Shown here: positions 1 to 8,993 of the stretch, piece by piece
Numbering within the stretch: position 1 is the stretch's first letter
Layout of the letters: each line of letters starts with the position of its first letter
DNA from: Gangjinia marincola
GTDB lineage: Bacteria > Bacteroidota > Bacteroidia > Flavobacteriales > Flavobacteriaceae
Length of the DNA stretch: 64,000 bases
Assembly: GCF_039523415.1 (NCBI RefSeq)
Contig: NZ_BAAAFG010000016.1
Span: forward strand, 248,001 to 312,000
Reading direction: 5' to 3'
Translations under genes and position numbers: made by a program
The notes under the pieces: generated by a model
The model's database searches: none
Seen by the model: the letters and a program-made list of their open reading frames with translations, nothing else
Told to the model about the DNA's origin: nothing

Positions 1-599
1 CTTGCGGAAGCCAACAAAAAACAACTCAAAATACTGCAGAAAATGTTAGCCCATCCCCAACTCCTCCTTCACCACCCACAGTGATTGAAGTAGAACAGGA
101 AGCCTCTATTGAAGAGGTTGTTGACAAACAATTAATAGAAGGAGAAGCAATGTTAGAAAATGGAATGCTAGTAGGCGAAGGAAATATAGAACAACTCACC
201 AAAGCACCATTTAATACATGGTTTGAGGGCCGCGCAAATGCATATACACCTGAAGCTGATGTCCTAGAACAAATCGCACAAAACATCAATGACTATAATT
301 TAACCTTGTATATGGGTACCTGGTGTGGCGATAGCAAACGTGAAACCCCAAAAATCTACAGCCTGTTAGAAAAAACAGGGTATAACATGGATAACTTGAC
401 CTTTTATGCCGTAAACAGACAAAAAACAATTCCTGGTGGACTACCCCAAGGATCAAATGTAAAGCGTGTGCCCACCTTAATATTTTATAAAGATGGTCAA
501 GAAGTTAATCGCTTTGTAGAGTATCCACAAGAAACCTTGGCTAAAGATATTCTAAAGATCGTATCTGGTGAAGACTACAAGAATAGTTACGCTGAGTAA
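1..599 (+). CDS. Thioredoxin-like lipoprotein (5' end outside window)
   Basis: The reading frame is open from the left edge, so the gene starts upstream and the GTG at 81 is not its start. The codon at 3-5 is a Cys followed by Gly-Ser and a Pro/Ser/Thr-rich linker, which fits a lipobox Cys of an exported lipoprotein. A thioredoxin fold follows: the active-site stretch WCGDS (about 321-335) and a cis-Pro loop (RVPT) further on. The second active-site Cys is Ser, so this is a CxxS (monothiol) form and unlikely to be a classical dithiol oxidoreductase. A strong terminator follows. Function is inferred from the fold only; substrate unknown. Confidence 0.75.
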   Translation, partial: CGSQQKTTQNTAENVSPSPTPPSPPTVIEVEQEASIEEVVDKQLIEGEAMLENGMLVGEGNIEQLTKAPFNTWFEGRANAYTPEADVLEQIAQNINDYNLTLYMGTWCGDSKRETPKIYSLLEKTGYNMDNLTFYAVNRQKTIPGGLPQGSNVKRVPTLIFYKDGQEVNRFVEYPQETLAKDILKIVSGEDYKNSYAE

Positions 600-621
600 T
601 AACAACTTATTCCTAATGAAT

Positions 622-655
622 AAAACGGCTCCTTAAATAAAGGAGTCGTTTTTCG
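622..655 (+). terminator. Rho-independent terminator after the thioredoxin-like gene
   Basis: The arms AACGGCTCCTT and AAGGAGTCGTT pair (one G-U) around a 4-nt loop and run into a T-rich stretch. It lies 24 nt after the stop codon and separates this gene from the tetR cassette. Confidence 0.8.
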
Positions 656-683
656 TTAAATAAAAGCTAAACTTACTTTTTAC

Positions 684-698
684 GATAGTACTACTATC
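684..698. promoter_or_regulatory. Candidate TetR operator (15-bp inverted repeat)
   Basis: GATAGTA-C-TACTATC is a perfect inverted repeat with 7-bp arms around one central base, 23 bp upstream of the tetR start. The position and size fit an autoregulatory TetR-family operator controlling the whole tetR-ABC-HlyD-TolC cassette. Binding is inferred; the palindrome is seen directly. Confidence 0.5.
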
Positions 699-721
699 AG
701 GTTTGTCTGTAACTTGCAGGC

Positions 722-1393
722 ATGAATACCTTACTAGACTCGTTAAAAATTGAACTTACTGATAAATTATACGTGAAAGACCCTGAATCCTCTGATTTGG
801 GTAAACGTATCTTATCTGCCAGTATTGAGATGATTCATGAATTGGGCTTTGAACAATTCACCTTTAAAAAGCTAGGTACGGCTATTGGGTCTAATGAAAG
901 TTCAATTTATCGCTATTTTGAAAACAAACATAAACTCCTCCTCTACCTTACAAACTGGTACTGGGGATGGATGGAACTTCAGCTTGTATTAGCTACAAAC
1001 AGCATAGATAATTCTCAAAAAAAACTACATAAAGCCATTGAAATTCTTACTCAAGAGATTCAACAAGATTCGTCATACGGGCATATTAATGAAAGTAAAT
1101 TACATAAAATTTTAATTGAAGAATATTCAAAATCCTTTTTGACCAAAGAGGTGGATAAAGAAAATAAAGAAGGCTATTTTATGGTTTATAAACGTCTCGC
1201 CATGCACTTAAGCAAGATGATTCAATCTGTGAATTCAACCTATCCTTATCCTTCAAGTCTAGCTAGTACAATATTAGAGGGATCTTTACACCAGCAATTT
1301 TTACAGGATCATTTTACTTCTATCACAGATTGTAATGAGCATGTGTCCCCAACTGCGTACTTCGTTCATTTAACAACAAATGTTTTGAAATAA
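722..1393 (+). CDS. TetR/AcrR-family transcriptional regulator
   Basis: This 223-residue protein has an N-terminal helix-turn-helix at about residues 44-73 (FTFKKLGTAIG, then SSIYRYFENKHKLL), the typical TetR recognition helix ending in YRYF. The remaining ~150 residues are helical and variable, as expected for the ligand-binding domain. It is the first gene of a four-gene cassette, with only 4 nt before the ABC gene. Regulators in this position usually repress the downstream exporter until a ligand is bound. A 15-bp palindrome at 684-698 is the likely operator. The ligand is unknown. Confidence 0.85.
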   Translation: MNTLLDSLKIELTDKLYVKDPESSDLGKRILSASIEMIHELGFEQFTFKKLGTAIGSNESSIYRYFENKHKLLLYLTNWYWGWMELQLVLATNSIDNSQKKLHKAIEILTQEIQQDSSYGHINESKLHKILIEEYSKSFLTKEVDKENKEGYFMVYKRLAMHLSKMIQSVNSTYPYPSSLASTILEGSLHQQFLQDHFTSITDCNEHVSPTAYFVHLTTNVLK

Positions 1394-1397
1394 AGCT

Positions 1398-3077
1398 ATG
1401 GAAAAAAAAATTCTAACTTCATGGCAACGTCTCGCAGGCTTGCTAAAACTTGACCGAAAAGATATTCTTCAAATATTCTACTATGCTGTATTTGCTGGAT
1501 TAGTGAATTTATCACTTCCGCTAGGTATTCAAGCCATTATAAATCTCCTACAAGGAGCTCAAATCAGCACTTCATGGATTGTATTAACCATAATAGTCAC
1601 ATTGGGTGTTGCTTTTGTAGGAATTTTACAATTGATGCAAATTAGAATTATTGAAAATGTGCAACAAAAAATCTTTACCCGATCTTCTTTTGAATTTGCG
1701 TATCGATTTCCCAAAATTCAAATGAGTGAATTACGAAATTTTTATCCACCAGAGCTAGCAAATAGATTTTTTGATACATTAACACTTCAAAAAGGTCTTT
1801 CAAAAATTTTAGTAGATTATCCTGCCGCCATTCTTCAAATCATTTTTGGTCTGGCATTATTATCATTTTACCACCCATTTTTTATTATTTACGGTTTACT
1901 ACTAGTAGTTCTCATTTATATTGTATTCAAGTTCACTGCGCAAAGAGGTTTGGATACCAGTTTAATGGAATCAAAGTCTAAGTATAAAGTAGCCCACTGG
2001 ATACAGGAGATTGCTAGAACTATTATTAGCTTTAAACTTTCGGGCAAAAGTAATTTAGCACTTAAAAAAAATGATTATTTGGTGGATGGCTATTTAAAGC
2101 ATCGTGAAAGTCACTTCAAAATTTTAATCCTTCAGTTCGCACAAATGATTGGTTTTAAGGTGTTAGTAACTGCCGGTCTTTTATTTATTGGTGGATTTTT
2201 AGTACTTAATCAACAAATGAATATAGGACAATTTGTCGCGGCTGAAATAATTATTTTACTTGTAATAGGATCTGTCGAAAAATTGATCGTTGGGTTAGAA
2301 TCTTTTTATGATGTGCTTACATCTTTAGAAAAGTTAGGACAGGTAGTCGATAAAAAATTAGAGCCGCAAGAAGGTGAGGAACCTTTTGAAGATAATGAAT
2401 CCTTTAAAGTAGAATTAGATAATATAAGTTTTCAATATCCTGATTCGACAAGTCCTTTATTGAAGAATATTTCCTTCAATATCACGCCGCGCTGTAGTAT
2501 ATTAATTCAGGGACCTAACGGATCAGGAAAGGCTACCTTACTTAAGTTAGTGGCAGGCTTAGTAGAGCCAACAAGCGGAACCATCTACGTAAACGATGTG
2601 GCATTACAAGGACTGAACTTAAACTATTACAGATCTCATCTTGGCCAGTCTCTTACAGATGAGAGCCCGTTTGAAGGTACATTACAGGATAATATCACTT
2701 TTGGCGATAAGAATATTTCACAAGAGGATATTCGATGGGCAATAAAACATGCGGGCTTAATGAAATTTCTAAAGAGCCAACCTAAAGGTTTACAGACTAT
2801 GATCTATCCTGAAGGCAAACAAATACCCTATACTATAGCAAAAAAAATAGTCTTAGCTAGAAGTATTGTACGTAAACCAACCATGCTTATTCTTAAAGAT
2901 CCATTAGATCAAATAGAAGAAAATGAAGCTGAACGTATCATGAATTTCTTATCTAATAACGATCGTCCATGGGCGTTAGTTGTTGTAAGTCAAAACGAAA
3001 AATGGTCGCGAAAATGCGGAACAGTCTATACATTGAGTGATGGATTGTTGAATAAAAAATCTGATAATAATGCTTAA
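1398..3077 (+). CDS. ABC-type transporter (fused membrane and nucleotide-binding domains) with degenerate ATPase motifs
   Basis: The protein has 559 residues. Residues 1-310 form a type I exporter transmembrane domain; residues 335-555 form a nucleotide-binding domain. It sits with HlyD and TolC partners like a type I secretion or efflux ATPase, but has no peptidase domain. Key catalytic positions are altered. Walker A reads GPNGSGKAT (372-380), with Ala where Ser/Thr should coordinate Mg. The LSGGQ signature position reads IPYTIAKK (476-483). Walker B reads LILKDP (497-502), with Lys for the Mg-binding Asp and Asp for the catalytic Glu. The switch His position reads SQN (531-533). The Q-loop Gln (417) remains. 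The fold is intact and the frame open, so this is not an obvious pseudogene, but efficient ATP hydrolysis looks unlikely. The start is 4 nt after tetR, and the end overlaps the HlyD gene by 8 nt. Confidence 0.85.
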   Translation: MEKKILTSWQRLAGLLKLDRKDILQIFYYAVFAGLVNLSLPLGIQAIINLLQGAQISTSWIVLTIIVTLGVAFVGILQLMQIRIIENVQQKIFTRSSFEFAYRFPKIQMSELRNFYPPELANRFFDTLTLQKGLSKILVDYPAAILQIIFGLALLSFYHPFFIIYGLLLVVLIYIVFKFTAQRGLDTSLMESKSKYKVAHWIQEIARTIISFKLSGKSNLALKKNDYLVDGYLKHRESHFKILILQFAQMIGFKVLVTAGLLFIGGFLVLNQQMNIGQFVAAEIIILLVIGSVEKLIVGLESFYDVLTSLEKLGQVVDKKLEPQEGEEPFEDNESFKVELDNISFQYPDSTSPLLKNISFNITPRCSILIQGPNGSGKATLLKLVAGLVEPTSGTIYVNDVALQGLNLNYYRSHLGQSLTDESPFEGTLQDNITFGDKNISQEDIRWAIKHAGLMKFLKSQPKGLQTMIYPEGKQIPYTIAKKIVLARSIVRKPTMLILKDPLDQIEENEAERIMNFLSNNDRPWALVVVSQNEKWSRKCGTVYTLSDGLLNKKSDNNA

Positions 3078-4425
3078 TATTTCTAACAATAGTCTTAATG
3101 ACAAGGTAGATATTTCTAGCTACAAATCGTCTGAGCGGGTTTTTCATAAGCGCCACTTCAAACATTTCAATCAGTTTTTGATTATATTTTCTATCATTGC
3201 ATTGATTATTTTGTTTTTACCCTGGACACAAAATATTACGGGTGAAGGGTTCGTCACTACGCTACAACCTGATCATAGGCCCCAGACGATACAATCTCCC
3301 ATACCTGGGCGAATTGAGAAATGGTATGTACGAGAAGGACAATTTGTAAAAAAAGGGGATACCATTTTGCGAATATCTGAAGTTAAGAATGAATATTTTG
3401 ATCCGGCACTGGTTGAGCGTACGGGAAAACAGATCCTAGCAAAAAACATGTCTGTTGATTCCTATGAAAATAAGGTTAGGGCTTTAGGAACCAATATTGG
3501 TGCACTTAGAAACGAACTTCAATTAAAACTTGAGCAAGCCCGAAATAAACTAATCCAGGCCAAACTAAAAGTGCAGAGCGACAGCATCGAACTAGAAGCC
3601 GCCAAGACAAACCTGACTATTGCTGAACGCCAATTTGCGCGTACTTCACAATTAGAAAGTGAGGGTCTAAAAGCAGTAACAGATGTTGAAGAAAAAAGAC
3701 TAAAGCTTCAAGAAACTCAGGCAAAACGGATTTCTCAAGAAAACAAATTATACGCCAGCAAAAATGAAGTCCTTAACGCTAAAGTAGAGCTCAACAGAAT
3801 CGGGGCAGAATACACGAATAAAATATCTAAAGCTGAAAGCGACCAGCTAACCGCTCAATCTGATCAATTTAATGCCGAAGCTCAAGTAACCAAATTAGAA
3901 AGTGAATATACCAACTATGAAATGCGTAATTCACTTTATTTCGTACTAGCCCCTCAAAATGGTTTTATTAATAGGGCTATTATATCCGGGGTGGGCGAAA
4001 CCTTTAAAGAGGGAGACAAATTAGTGAGAATAATGCCATCAGATTATGATGTTGCCGTTGAAACCTTTGTAGCGCCTATAGATTTACCACTTATTCATTT
4101 AGGGGAAGAAGTTCGTATTCAATTTGATGGCTGGCCGGCAATCATTTTTAGAGGTTGGCCCAATGTATCTTATGGGACATACGGTGGTCAAGTAGTGGCA
4201 ATTGAAACTTTTATCAGTGAAAATGGAAAATATCGCGTCTTAATCAAACCTGATCCCGCAGATCATGAGTGGCCAGATGAGATTAGAGTAGGATCTGGAG
4301 CATTTACCATGGCACTACTAGAAGATGTTCCTATTTGGTTTGAACTATGGCGTCGCCTAAATGGATTCCCACCTAACTATTATCAACCTGAAAATAGCAA
4401 GGATGCTTCACAGTCTAAAAAATAA
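3070..4425 (+). CDS. HlyD-family periplasmic adaptor (membrane fusion protein)
   Basis: This 451-residue protein has a cytoplasmic N-terminus, one membrane helix (about 33-51), a biotinyl-lipoyl-like segment (about 75-110, SPIPGRIEKWYVREGQFVKK), a long Gln/Lys/Glu-rich coiled coil (about 125-290), the second half of the lipoyl domain (APQNGFINR to GDKLVRI) and a beta-barrel end. It would bridge the inner-membrane ABC-type protein to the outer-membrane channel. The start overlaps the ABC gene by 8 nt and the end overlaps the TolC gene, which indicates tight co-expression. Confidence 0.9.
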   Translation: MLNISNNSLNDKVDISSYKSSERVFHKRHFKHFNQFLIIFSIIALIILFLPWTQNITGEGFVTTLQPDHRPQTIQSPIPGRIEKWYVREGQFVKKGDTILRISEVKNEYFDPALVERTGKQILAKNMSVDSYENKVRALGTNIGALRNELQLKLEQARNKLIQAKLKVQSDSIELEAAKTNLTIAERQFARTSQLESEGLKAVTDVEEKRLKLQETQAKRISQENKLYASKNEVLNAKVELNRIGAEYTNKISKAESDQLTAQSDQFNAEAQVTKLESEYTNYEMRNSLYFVLAPQNGFINRAIISGVGETFKEGDKLVRIMPSDYDVAVETFVAPIDLPLIHLGEEVRIQFDGWPAIIFRGWPNVSYGTYGGQVVAIETFISENGKYRVLIKPDPADHEWPDEIRVGSGAFTMALLEDVPIWFELWRRLNGFPPNYYQPENSKDASQSKK

Positions 4426-5839
4426 AGCATACTTTTTCCTCATAAATATTCTTTTGACCTGCAACACCTTAGCTGCTCAAGAAGTTATCGCTGTGGCAGA
4501 TACTACGGTGCTTTCCTATAATGAGTATTTAGGACTGGTAAAAGAATTTCACCCGGTTGCAAAACAAGCCGCTTTAATTCTAAATCAGGCTGAAGCAAAC
4601 TTGCTCAAGTCAAGAGGAAGCTTTGACCCTAAAATTGATGTAGACTATTCCCGTAAAAAATTTAAGAATACAGAATATTACGACATTCTTAATGCTACCT
4701 TTAAAATTCCTACCTGGTATGGGATTGAGCTCAAAGCACAATTTGAAGAAAATGAAGGAGTCTTTTTAAATCCGCAATTGGATGTTCCGCAGGAGGGACT
4801 GTATAATGCCGGTATATCTTTTTCTGCCTTAGAAGGATTTTTGATTAATGATCGCATGGCAACCTTAAAACAGGCAAAAATAATGCGAGAACAATCTAAA
4901 GCCGATCGGGATTTAGCGGTAAACAAAATTCTGTTTGAGGCATCGCTTACGTATTTTGATTGGGTTCGAACTTATTCGCAGGTTCTTGTATTTGATAATT
5001 TTGTAGAAAATGCTCAAATACGATTTGAAGGAATTAAATCCTCTGCCCTTGCAGGTGATCGCCCTATTATCGACACCCTGGAAGCAAAAATTACGGTGCA
5101 AAATCGTTTCTTAGAGCTAGAAAAAGCACGTATTCGATTTGTGAAGGCGAGTTTAGCCTTATCCAATTATTTATGGTTAGCAGATAACCTTCCGGTAGAA
5201 CTACAACCCGGTGTGGTTCCAGATATTTTTATTTCGGAAGAAATTGATACCTCATTAGAAATTGCGGGGCGACCCTTGAGCGATTTCAATATTGAGAATC
5301 ATCCTAAATTACTGTCGCTTCAGTTTAAATTAGATCAACTTAACGTGGATAGGCGCTTAAAAGCGAATAAACTTTTACCCACTTTAGACTTAGAATATAA
5401 TTTTCTTAGTCAGACACCTGAAGAAACTCAATCATTCAATACCGCGAACTATAAAAGCGGATTTGTCTTTAGCGTGCCATTATTTCTACGTAAAGAACGT
5501 GGAGACTTAAAACTAGCTAAAATTAAAGTTCAGGATGCAGAATTAGATTTATCTCTGGCAGAAATAACGATAAAAAATGACATTCTTGGAATCTATCAGG
5601 AACTGGATTCCTACGTGCTGCAAAACGACTTGATTTTAAATATAGTTGACAACTATTCCAGGTTAGTTGCGGCAGAGGAACGCAAATTCAGCTTTGGAGA
5701 GAGCTCCCTATTTTTGGTCAATACGCGAGAACAGAAGCTCATAGAATCTAAACTAAAGCAGATCGATCAACAGAATAAATTCTATGAAGCTAAGGCTAAA
5801 TTGTTCAAAAGCCTTGCGATTAATCCAGAGAATCTCTAA
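4403..5839 (+). CDS. TolC-family outer-membrane efflux channel
   Basis: The ATG at 4403 gives a 478-residue protein starting with a clean signal peptide (hydrophobic core YFFLINILLTCNTLA, then AQE). An upstream in-frame ATG at 4361 would add 14 residues before the signal and is less likely. The mature part has the repeated amphipathic-helix pattern of TolC: a VKEFHPVAKQA-like first helix and two long coiled-coil repeats with many Leu/Ala/Gln heptads. It is the last gene of the tetR-ABC-HlyD-TolC cassette and overlaps the adaptor gene by 23 nt. It would form the exit duct across outer membrane and periplasm. Confidence 0.88.
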   Translation: MLHSLKNKAYFFLINILLTCNTLAAQEVIAVADTTVLSYNEYLGLVKEFHPVAKQAALILNQAEANLLKSRGSFDPKIDVDYSRKKFKNTEYYDILNATFKIPTWYGIELKAQFEENEGVFLNPQLDVPQEGLYNAGISFSALEGFLINDRMATLKQAKIMREQSKADRDLAVNKILFEASLTYFDWVRTYSQVLVFDNFVENAQIRFEGIKSSALAGDRPIIDTLEAKITVQNRFLELEKARIRFVKASLALSNYLWLADNLPVELQPGVVPDIFISEEIDTSLEIAGRPLSDFNIENHPKLLSLQFKLDQLNVDRRLKANKLLPTLDLEYNFLSQTPEETQSFNTANYKSGFVFSVPLFLRKERGDLKLAKIKVQDAELDLSLAEITIKNDILGIYQELDSYVLQNDLILNIVDNYSRLVAAEERKFSFGESSLFLVNTREQKLIESKLKQIDQQNKFYEAKAKLFKSLAINPENL

Positions 5840-5862
5840 GCCTCCTTCTGCCAAAATATTCC

Positions 5863-5870
5863 TACTTTTG
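5863..5870 (+). promoter_or_regulatory. Bacteroidota -7 box (TACTTTTG)
   Basis: This matches TAnnTTTG, the -7 element of the Bacteroidota primary sigma factor. It ends 5 nt before the ATG at 5876, so a transcript from here would be leaderless or nearly so. No clear -33 TTG is seen. Confidence 0.5.
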
Positions 5871-5875
5871 CACCA

Positions 5876-6292
5876 ATGCAAAATAAGACCTTAACCATAG
5901 CCGTAGATTTTGATGGAACCATCGTTGAAAATGCGTTTCCAGCCATTGGCAAGCCTATTTTGTTTGCCTTTGAAACTCTGAAAAAGCTTCAAGAAGAAGG
6001 ACACCAACTCATTTTATGGACATATCGTCATGGGAGTAAATTAGATGAAGCTGTTGACTTTTGTAAACAACAGGGATTAGAGTTTTATGCAGTGAATAAA
6101 AGTTATCCCGAAGAGGAGTTTGAACAAGACGTAAGCCGAAAAATTCACGCCGATTTGTTCATTGATGATCGCAATATTGGAGGTCTTATGCAATGGGGTG
6201 ATGTGTATCAACGTTTGACTCATACAAAACCTGAGGTACCAACTGTAACTAAAAAAGAAAACAAAATGTTAAGCTGGATCAAAAAGCTATGA
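5876..6292 (+). CDS. HAD-superfamily small hydrolase-like protein
   Basis: This 138-residue protein begins with the HAD motif I DFDGT (residues 11-15) and has a later acidic motif FIDDRN, the usual Mg-binding motif IV. It lacks a large cap domain, so it belongs with the small capless HAD phosphatase-like proteins common in Bacteroidota. The substrate is unknown. It overlaps the methionine aminopeptidase gene by 4 nt, so the two are probably translated together. Start choice rests on the ATG directly after a -7 box. Confidence 0.75.
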   Translation: MQNKTLTIAVDFDGTIVENAFPAIGKPILFAFETLKKLQEEGHQLILWTYRHGSKLDEAVDFCKQQGLEFYAVNKSYPEEEFEQDVSRKIHADLFIDDRNIGGLMQWGDVYQRLTHTKPEVPTVTKKENKMLSWIKKL

Positions 6293-7107
6293 TTATACCT
6301 AAAACTGCTGAAGAAATTGTGTTGATGAGAGAAGCTGCGTTAGTAGTTTCTAGAACCTTAGGCATGATCGCAAAAGAATTAAAACCGGGAGTCACCACAA
6401 AAGAACTTGATAAAAGAGCAGAGGAGTTTATTAGAGATCAAGGCGCAAAACCGGGGTTTTTAGGATTATACGGTTGCCCCTCTACGCTACTTACCAGTGT
6501 AAATGAGGCTGTAGTACACGGTTTACCTACCGATATTCCTCTAGAAGAAGGCGACATTGTTTCTGTGGATTGCGGTGCGATAAAAGATACTTTTTATGGA
6601 GATCATGCGTACACCTTTGAAATTGGTGAAGTGGCACCTGAGACTAAAAAGCTTCTTCAAGTTACTAAAGAATCCCTATATGTTGGCATAAGAGCTTTTA
6701 AAGCAGGAAATCGAACCGGTGATATTGGCTATGCGATACAAGCCTACTGCGAAGCGCATGGATATGGCGTGGTAAGAGAATTAGTAGGTCATGGCTTAGG
6801 TAAAAAGTTACATGAAGATCCAGAGATTCCTAATTTTGGAAGAAGAGGTAGGGGTAAAAAGTTCATAGAAGGGATGACCATCGCCATTGAACCTATGATT
6901 AATCTGGGCACCCACCGTGTAAAACAACTTAAAGATGGGTGGACAATCATTACCGCAGACAAAAAGCCCAGCGCGCATTTTGAACATAATGTGGCATTAG
7001 TCAATGGTCAACCAGAACTACTATCTACATTCGACTATGTATATGAAGCTTTGGGTATAGCTAGTGATGAAGAAGATGAGTTTAGAAAGGTTTTAAATGA
7101 ATTATAA
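6289..7107 (+). CDS. map: Type I methionine aminopeptidase
   Basis: The protein removes the initiator Met from nascent proteins. It has 272 residues, the normal size for the type I enzyme. All five metal ligands are visible: Asp94 and Asp105 (VDCGAIKDTFYGDHA), His168 (GHGLGKKLHEDP), Glu201 (AIEPMI) and Glu232 (FEHNVAL). The substrate-positioning His77 (VVHGLP) is also there. It lies in a two-gene unit behind the HAD-like gene (ATGA overlap). Confidence 0.95.
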   Translation: MIIPKTAEEIVLMREAALVVSRTLGMIAKELKPGVTTKELDKRAEEFIRDQGAKPGFLGLYGCPSTLLTSVNEAVVHGLPTDIPLEEGDIVSVDCGAIKDTFYGDHAYTFEIGEVAPETKKLLQVTKESLYVGIRAFKAGNRTGDIGYAIQAYCEAHGYGVVRELVGHGLGKKLHEDPEIPNFGRRGRGKKFIEGMTIAIEPMINLGTHRVKQLKDGWTIITADKKPSAHFEHNVALVNGQPELLSTFDYVYEALGIASDEEDEFRKVLNEL

Positions 7108-7219
7108 CACACTCCTAAATCCCCCTATTTTTGGAGGAAACTTCAAAATTTACTTGGATTATTCCCGTCTAATAAGGAGGTATTAAGGGAGATGTTATAG
7201 AAAACTATATTAAAACCGA

Positions 7220-7993
7220 TTGAAAAAAATCTTTAAATATTTCCTCAATACAATCCCCAGGCCTTGGCTTATCAGCCTAAGCTATCTTATAAGGCCGATA
7301 GTCTCATTCTTTTTACGCGGCAACACCTATACAGATCCCATTGATGGAAGAAGCTTTAGAAAATTTCTGCCGTATGGATATGTTCATCAGCGCGATAATG
7401 TGCTCTCTCCCTCTACCCTTTCTTTGGAACGGCACAGATTATTATGGCTCTATTTAAAAAATCACACTAACTTTTTTAGTGAGCCACAAAAGGTCCTGCA
7501 TTTTGCACCAGAGCAGGCATTTTACAGGCGATTTAAAAACTTAATACATTTAGACTATACTACCACAGACCTCAACTCTCCACTAGCCGATGTAAAAGCA
7601 GATATTTGTGACTTACCTTTTGATGATAATAGCTACGACACCATTTTTTGTAATCATGTCTTAGAACATATTCCAAACGATAAAAAGGCGATGCAGGAAT
7701 TATATCGCGTATTAAAACCCGGCGGAATGGCTATTCTGCAAGTTCCTCAAGACCTAAATCGCGAGAAGACGTTTGAAGATGACAGCATCACCGATCGCGC
7801 AGAACGCAGCAGAATCTTTGGCCAGTATGATCATGTAAGGATTTATGGCAAAGATTATTTTGATACACTAAGAAGTATTGGTTTTACAGTAGAAGAAGTA
7901 AACTTATCTGTTTCGCTTACCGCGGAAAAGGTAGATCATTATCGATTAGCTCCCGGGGAGATTTTACCGATATGTTATAAACCTAAGGATTAA
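7220..7993 (+). CDS. Class I SAM-dependent methyltransferase
   Basis: This 257-residue protein uses a TTG start. It carries a Methyltransf_11-like core: VLHFAPEQ in place of the usual Gly-rich motif I, an acidic strand with DICDLPF, the NHVLEHI motif, and the post-motif RVLKPGGMAILQVP. An N-terminal ~80 residues hold a hydrophobic segment and an SxxxxxRHRLLW-like region. The methyl acceptor is unknown. Its last 11 nt overlap the convergent apbE gene. Confidence 0.8.
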   Translation: MKKIFKYFLNTIPRPWLISLSYLIRPIVSFFLRGNTYTDPIDGRSFRKFLPYGYVHQRDNVLSPSTLSLERHRLLWLYLKNHTNFFSEPQKVLHFAPEQAFYRRFKNLIHLDYTTTDLNSPLADVKADICDLPFDDNSYDTIFCNHVLEHIPNDKKAMQELYRVLKPGGMAILQVPQDLNREKTFEDDSITDRAERSRIFGQYDHVRIYGKDYFDTLRSIGFTVEEVNLSVSLTAEKVDHYRLAPGEILPICYKPKD

Positions 7994-8990
7994 CGATCTC
8001 CTTCTCAAATCCCGGTGTTACGAAGACCTGCGTTTCATCAGCGTCATCTATATAAACAAGATAAGCTTGTATTCCCGCCAAGGAGTTGAGTAATTTCTTG
8101 GACTCTTCTACTCCCATTGCCATAAATGCTGTGGCGTAAGCATCTGCCTCTGCGCAGGTAACCGCGAGCACCGATGCGCTGAGAACGTCTGTCTTTTCGG
8201 GATATCCTGTGTTAGCATTGATGATGTGCAAATATCGTTGACCTGTGATAGAATCTATCTTAAATTTTCTATAATTCCCGCTGGTTGCCATCCCACGGTT
8301 ACGTAAATTCAACGCGGTCTGTGTTCCTCGTTCCCGATCTGCCGTAATTGGATCATCTACTCCTACAACCCAAGGCTTGTCTTTTTCAATATTAATTCCT
8401 TGAGCCAACAGTTCGCCACCCAACTCGATCAAAAAATGATCTGCTCCAAGATCTCTAAGTGAATGTCCTATTCGGTCAATGGCATAACCCTTTGCGATCG
8501 CATTAAATTCTAAATAGATTTCGGGATTTTCTTTTTTTATATAACCTTCAGCTGATATGCTTACTTTTTCAAAGCCTACGTAGTTCATAAGTGAGTCAAC
8601 CAAGATAGAATCAACCCGCACTGATTTTTCTTCGGCACCAAATCCATAAAAATTGATAAGATTACCGACTGTAGGATCGAATATACCCTGCGTTCTTTGA
8701 TGAATATCTTTAGACACATCCATCACTTCTCTAAACATACGATCTACTTTAATAGTAGAATCACCGCGGTTTATTTTTGAAATATCAGAGCTATCGATAT
8801 ACGTGCTCATGGATTGATTAACAGCATCAATCACAGAATCCACCTTACGCTCAACTAGCGTATTCTCTAAGTCAAAGTAACTTATGTTATAAGTCGTACC
8901 CAGCGCTCTGCCACTTAACACCTGTTTATTTGGTGCTTTGCCGCAGGCTACCAGGAGCGTTAATGCGAATAGAAAAATGAGTTTTTTCAT
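7983..8990 (-). CDS. apbE: FAD:protein FMN transferase (ApbE)
   Basis: The enzyme attaches FMN covalently to Thr of NqrB and NqrC. The 335-residue protein begins with a lipoprotein signal (ALTLLVACGK), so it acts in the periplasm. Family features include GRALGTTYNISYF near the N-terminus, the FNAIAKGYAID segment, the HIINANTGYP motif and the Mg-binding ADAYATAFMAMG motif. It sits 3 nt after the 118-residue gene and downstream of nqrF, the common flavobacterial arrangement, which fits a role in maturing the NQR complex encoded next door. Confidence 0.93.
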   Translation of the reverse strand: MKKLIFLFALTLLVACGKAPNKQVLSGRALGTTYNISYFDLENTLVERKVDSVIDAVNQSMSTYIDSSDISKINRGDSTIKVDRMFREVMDVSKDIHQRTQGIFDPTVGNLINFYGFGAEEKSVRVDSILVDSLMNYVGFEKVSISAEGYIKKENPEIYLEFNAIAKGYAIDRIGHSLRDLGADHFLIELGGELLAQGINIEKDKPWVVGVDDPITADRERGTQTALNLRNRGMATSGNYRKFKIDSITGQRYLHIINANTGYPEKTDVLSASVLAVTCAEADAYATAFMAMGVEESKKLLNSLAGIQAYLVYIDDADETQVFVTPGFEKEIVNP

Positions 8991-8993
8991 CGG

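Noticed and set aside
81..599. GTG at 81 as the start of the thioredoxin-like gene
   Set aside because: The frame is open upstream to the left edge and encodes a lipobox-like Cys and linker, so the gene begins outside the window.
7108..7219. Possible small mobile element or MITE between map and the methyltransferase gene
   Set aside because: Only loosely complementary ends (AACACACTCC-like and GGGAGATGTT-like) and C-rich/G-rich tracts are seen; too weak to call without further copies.
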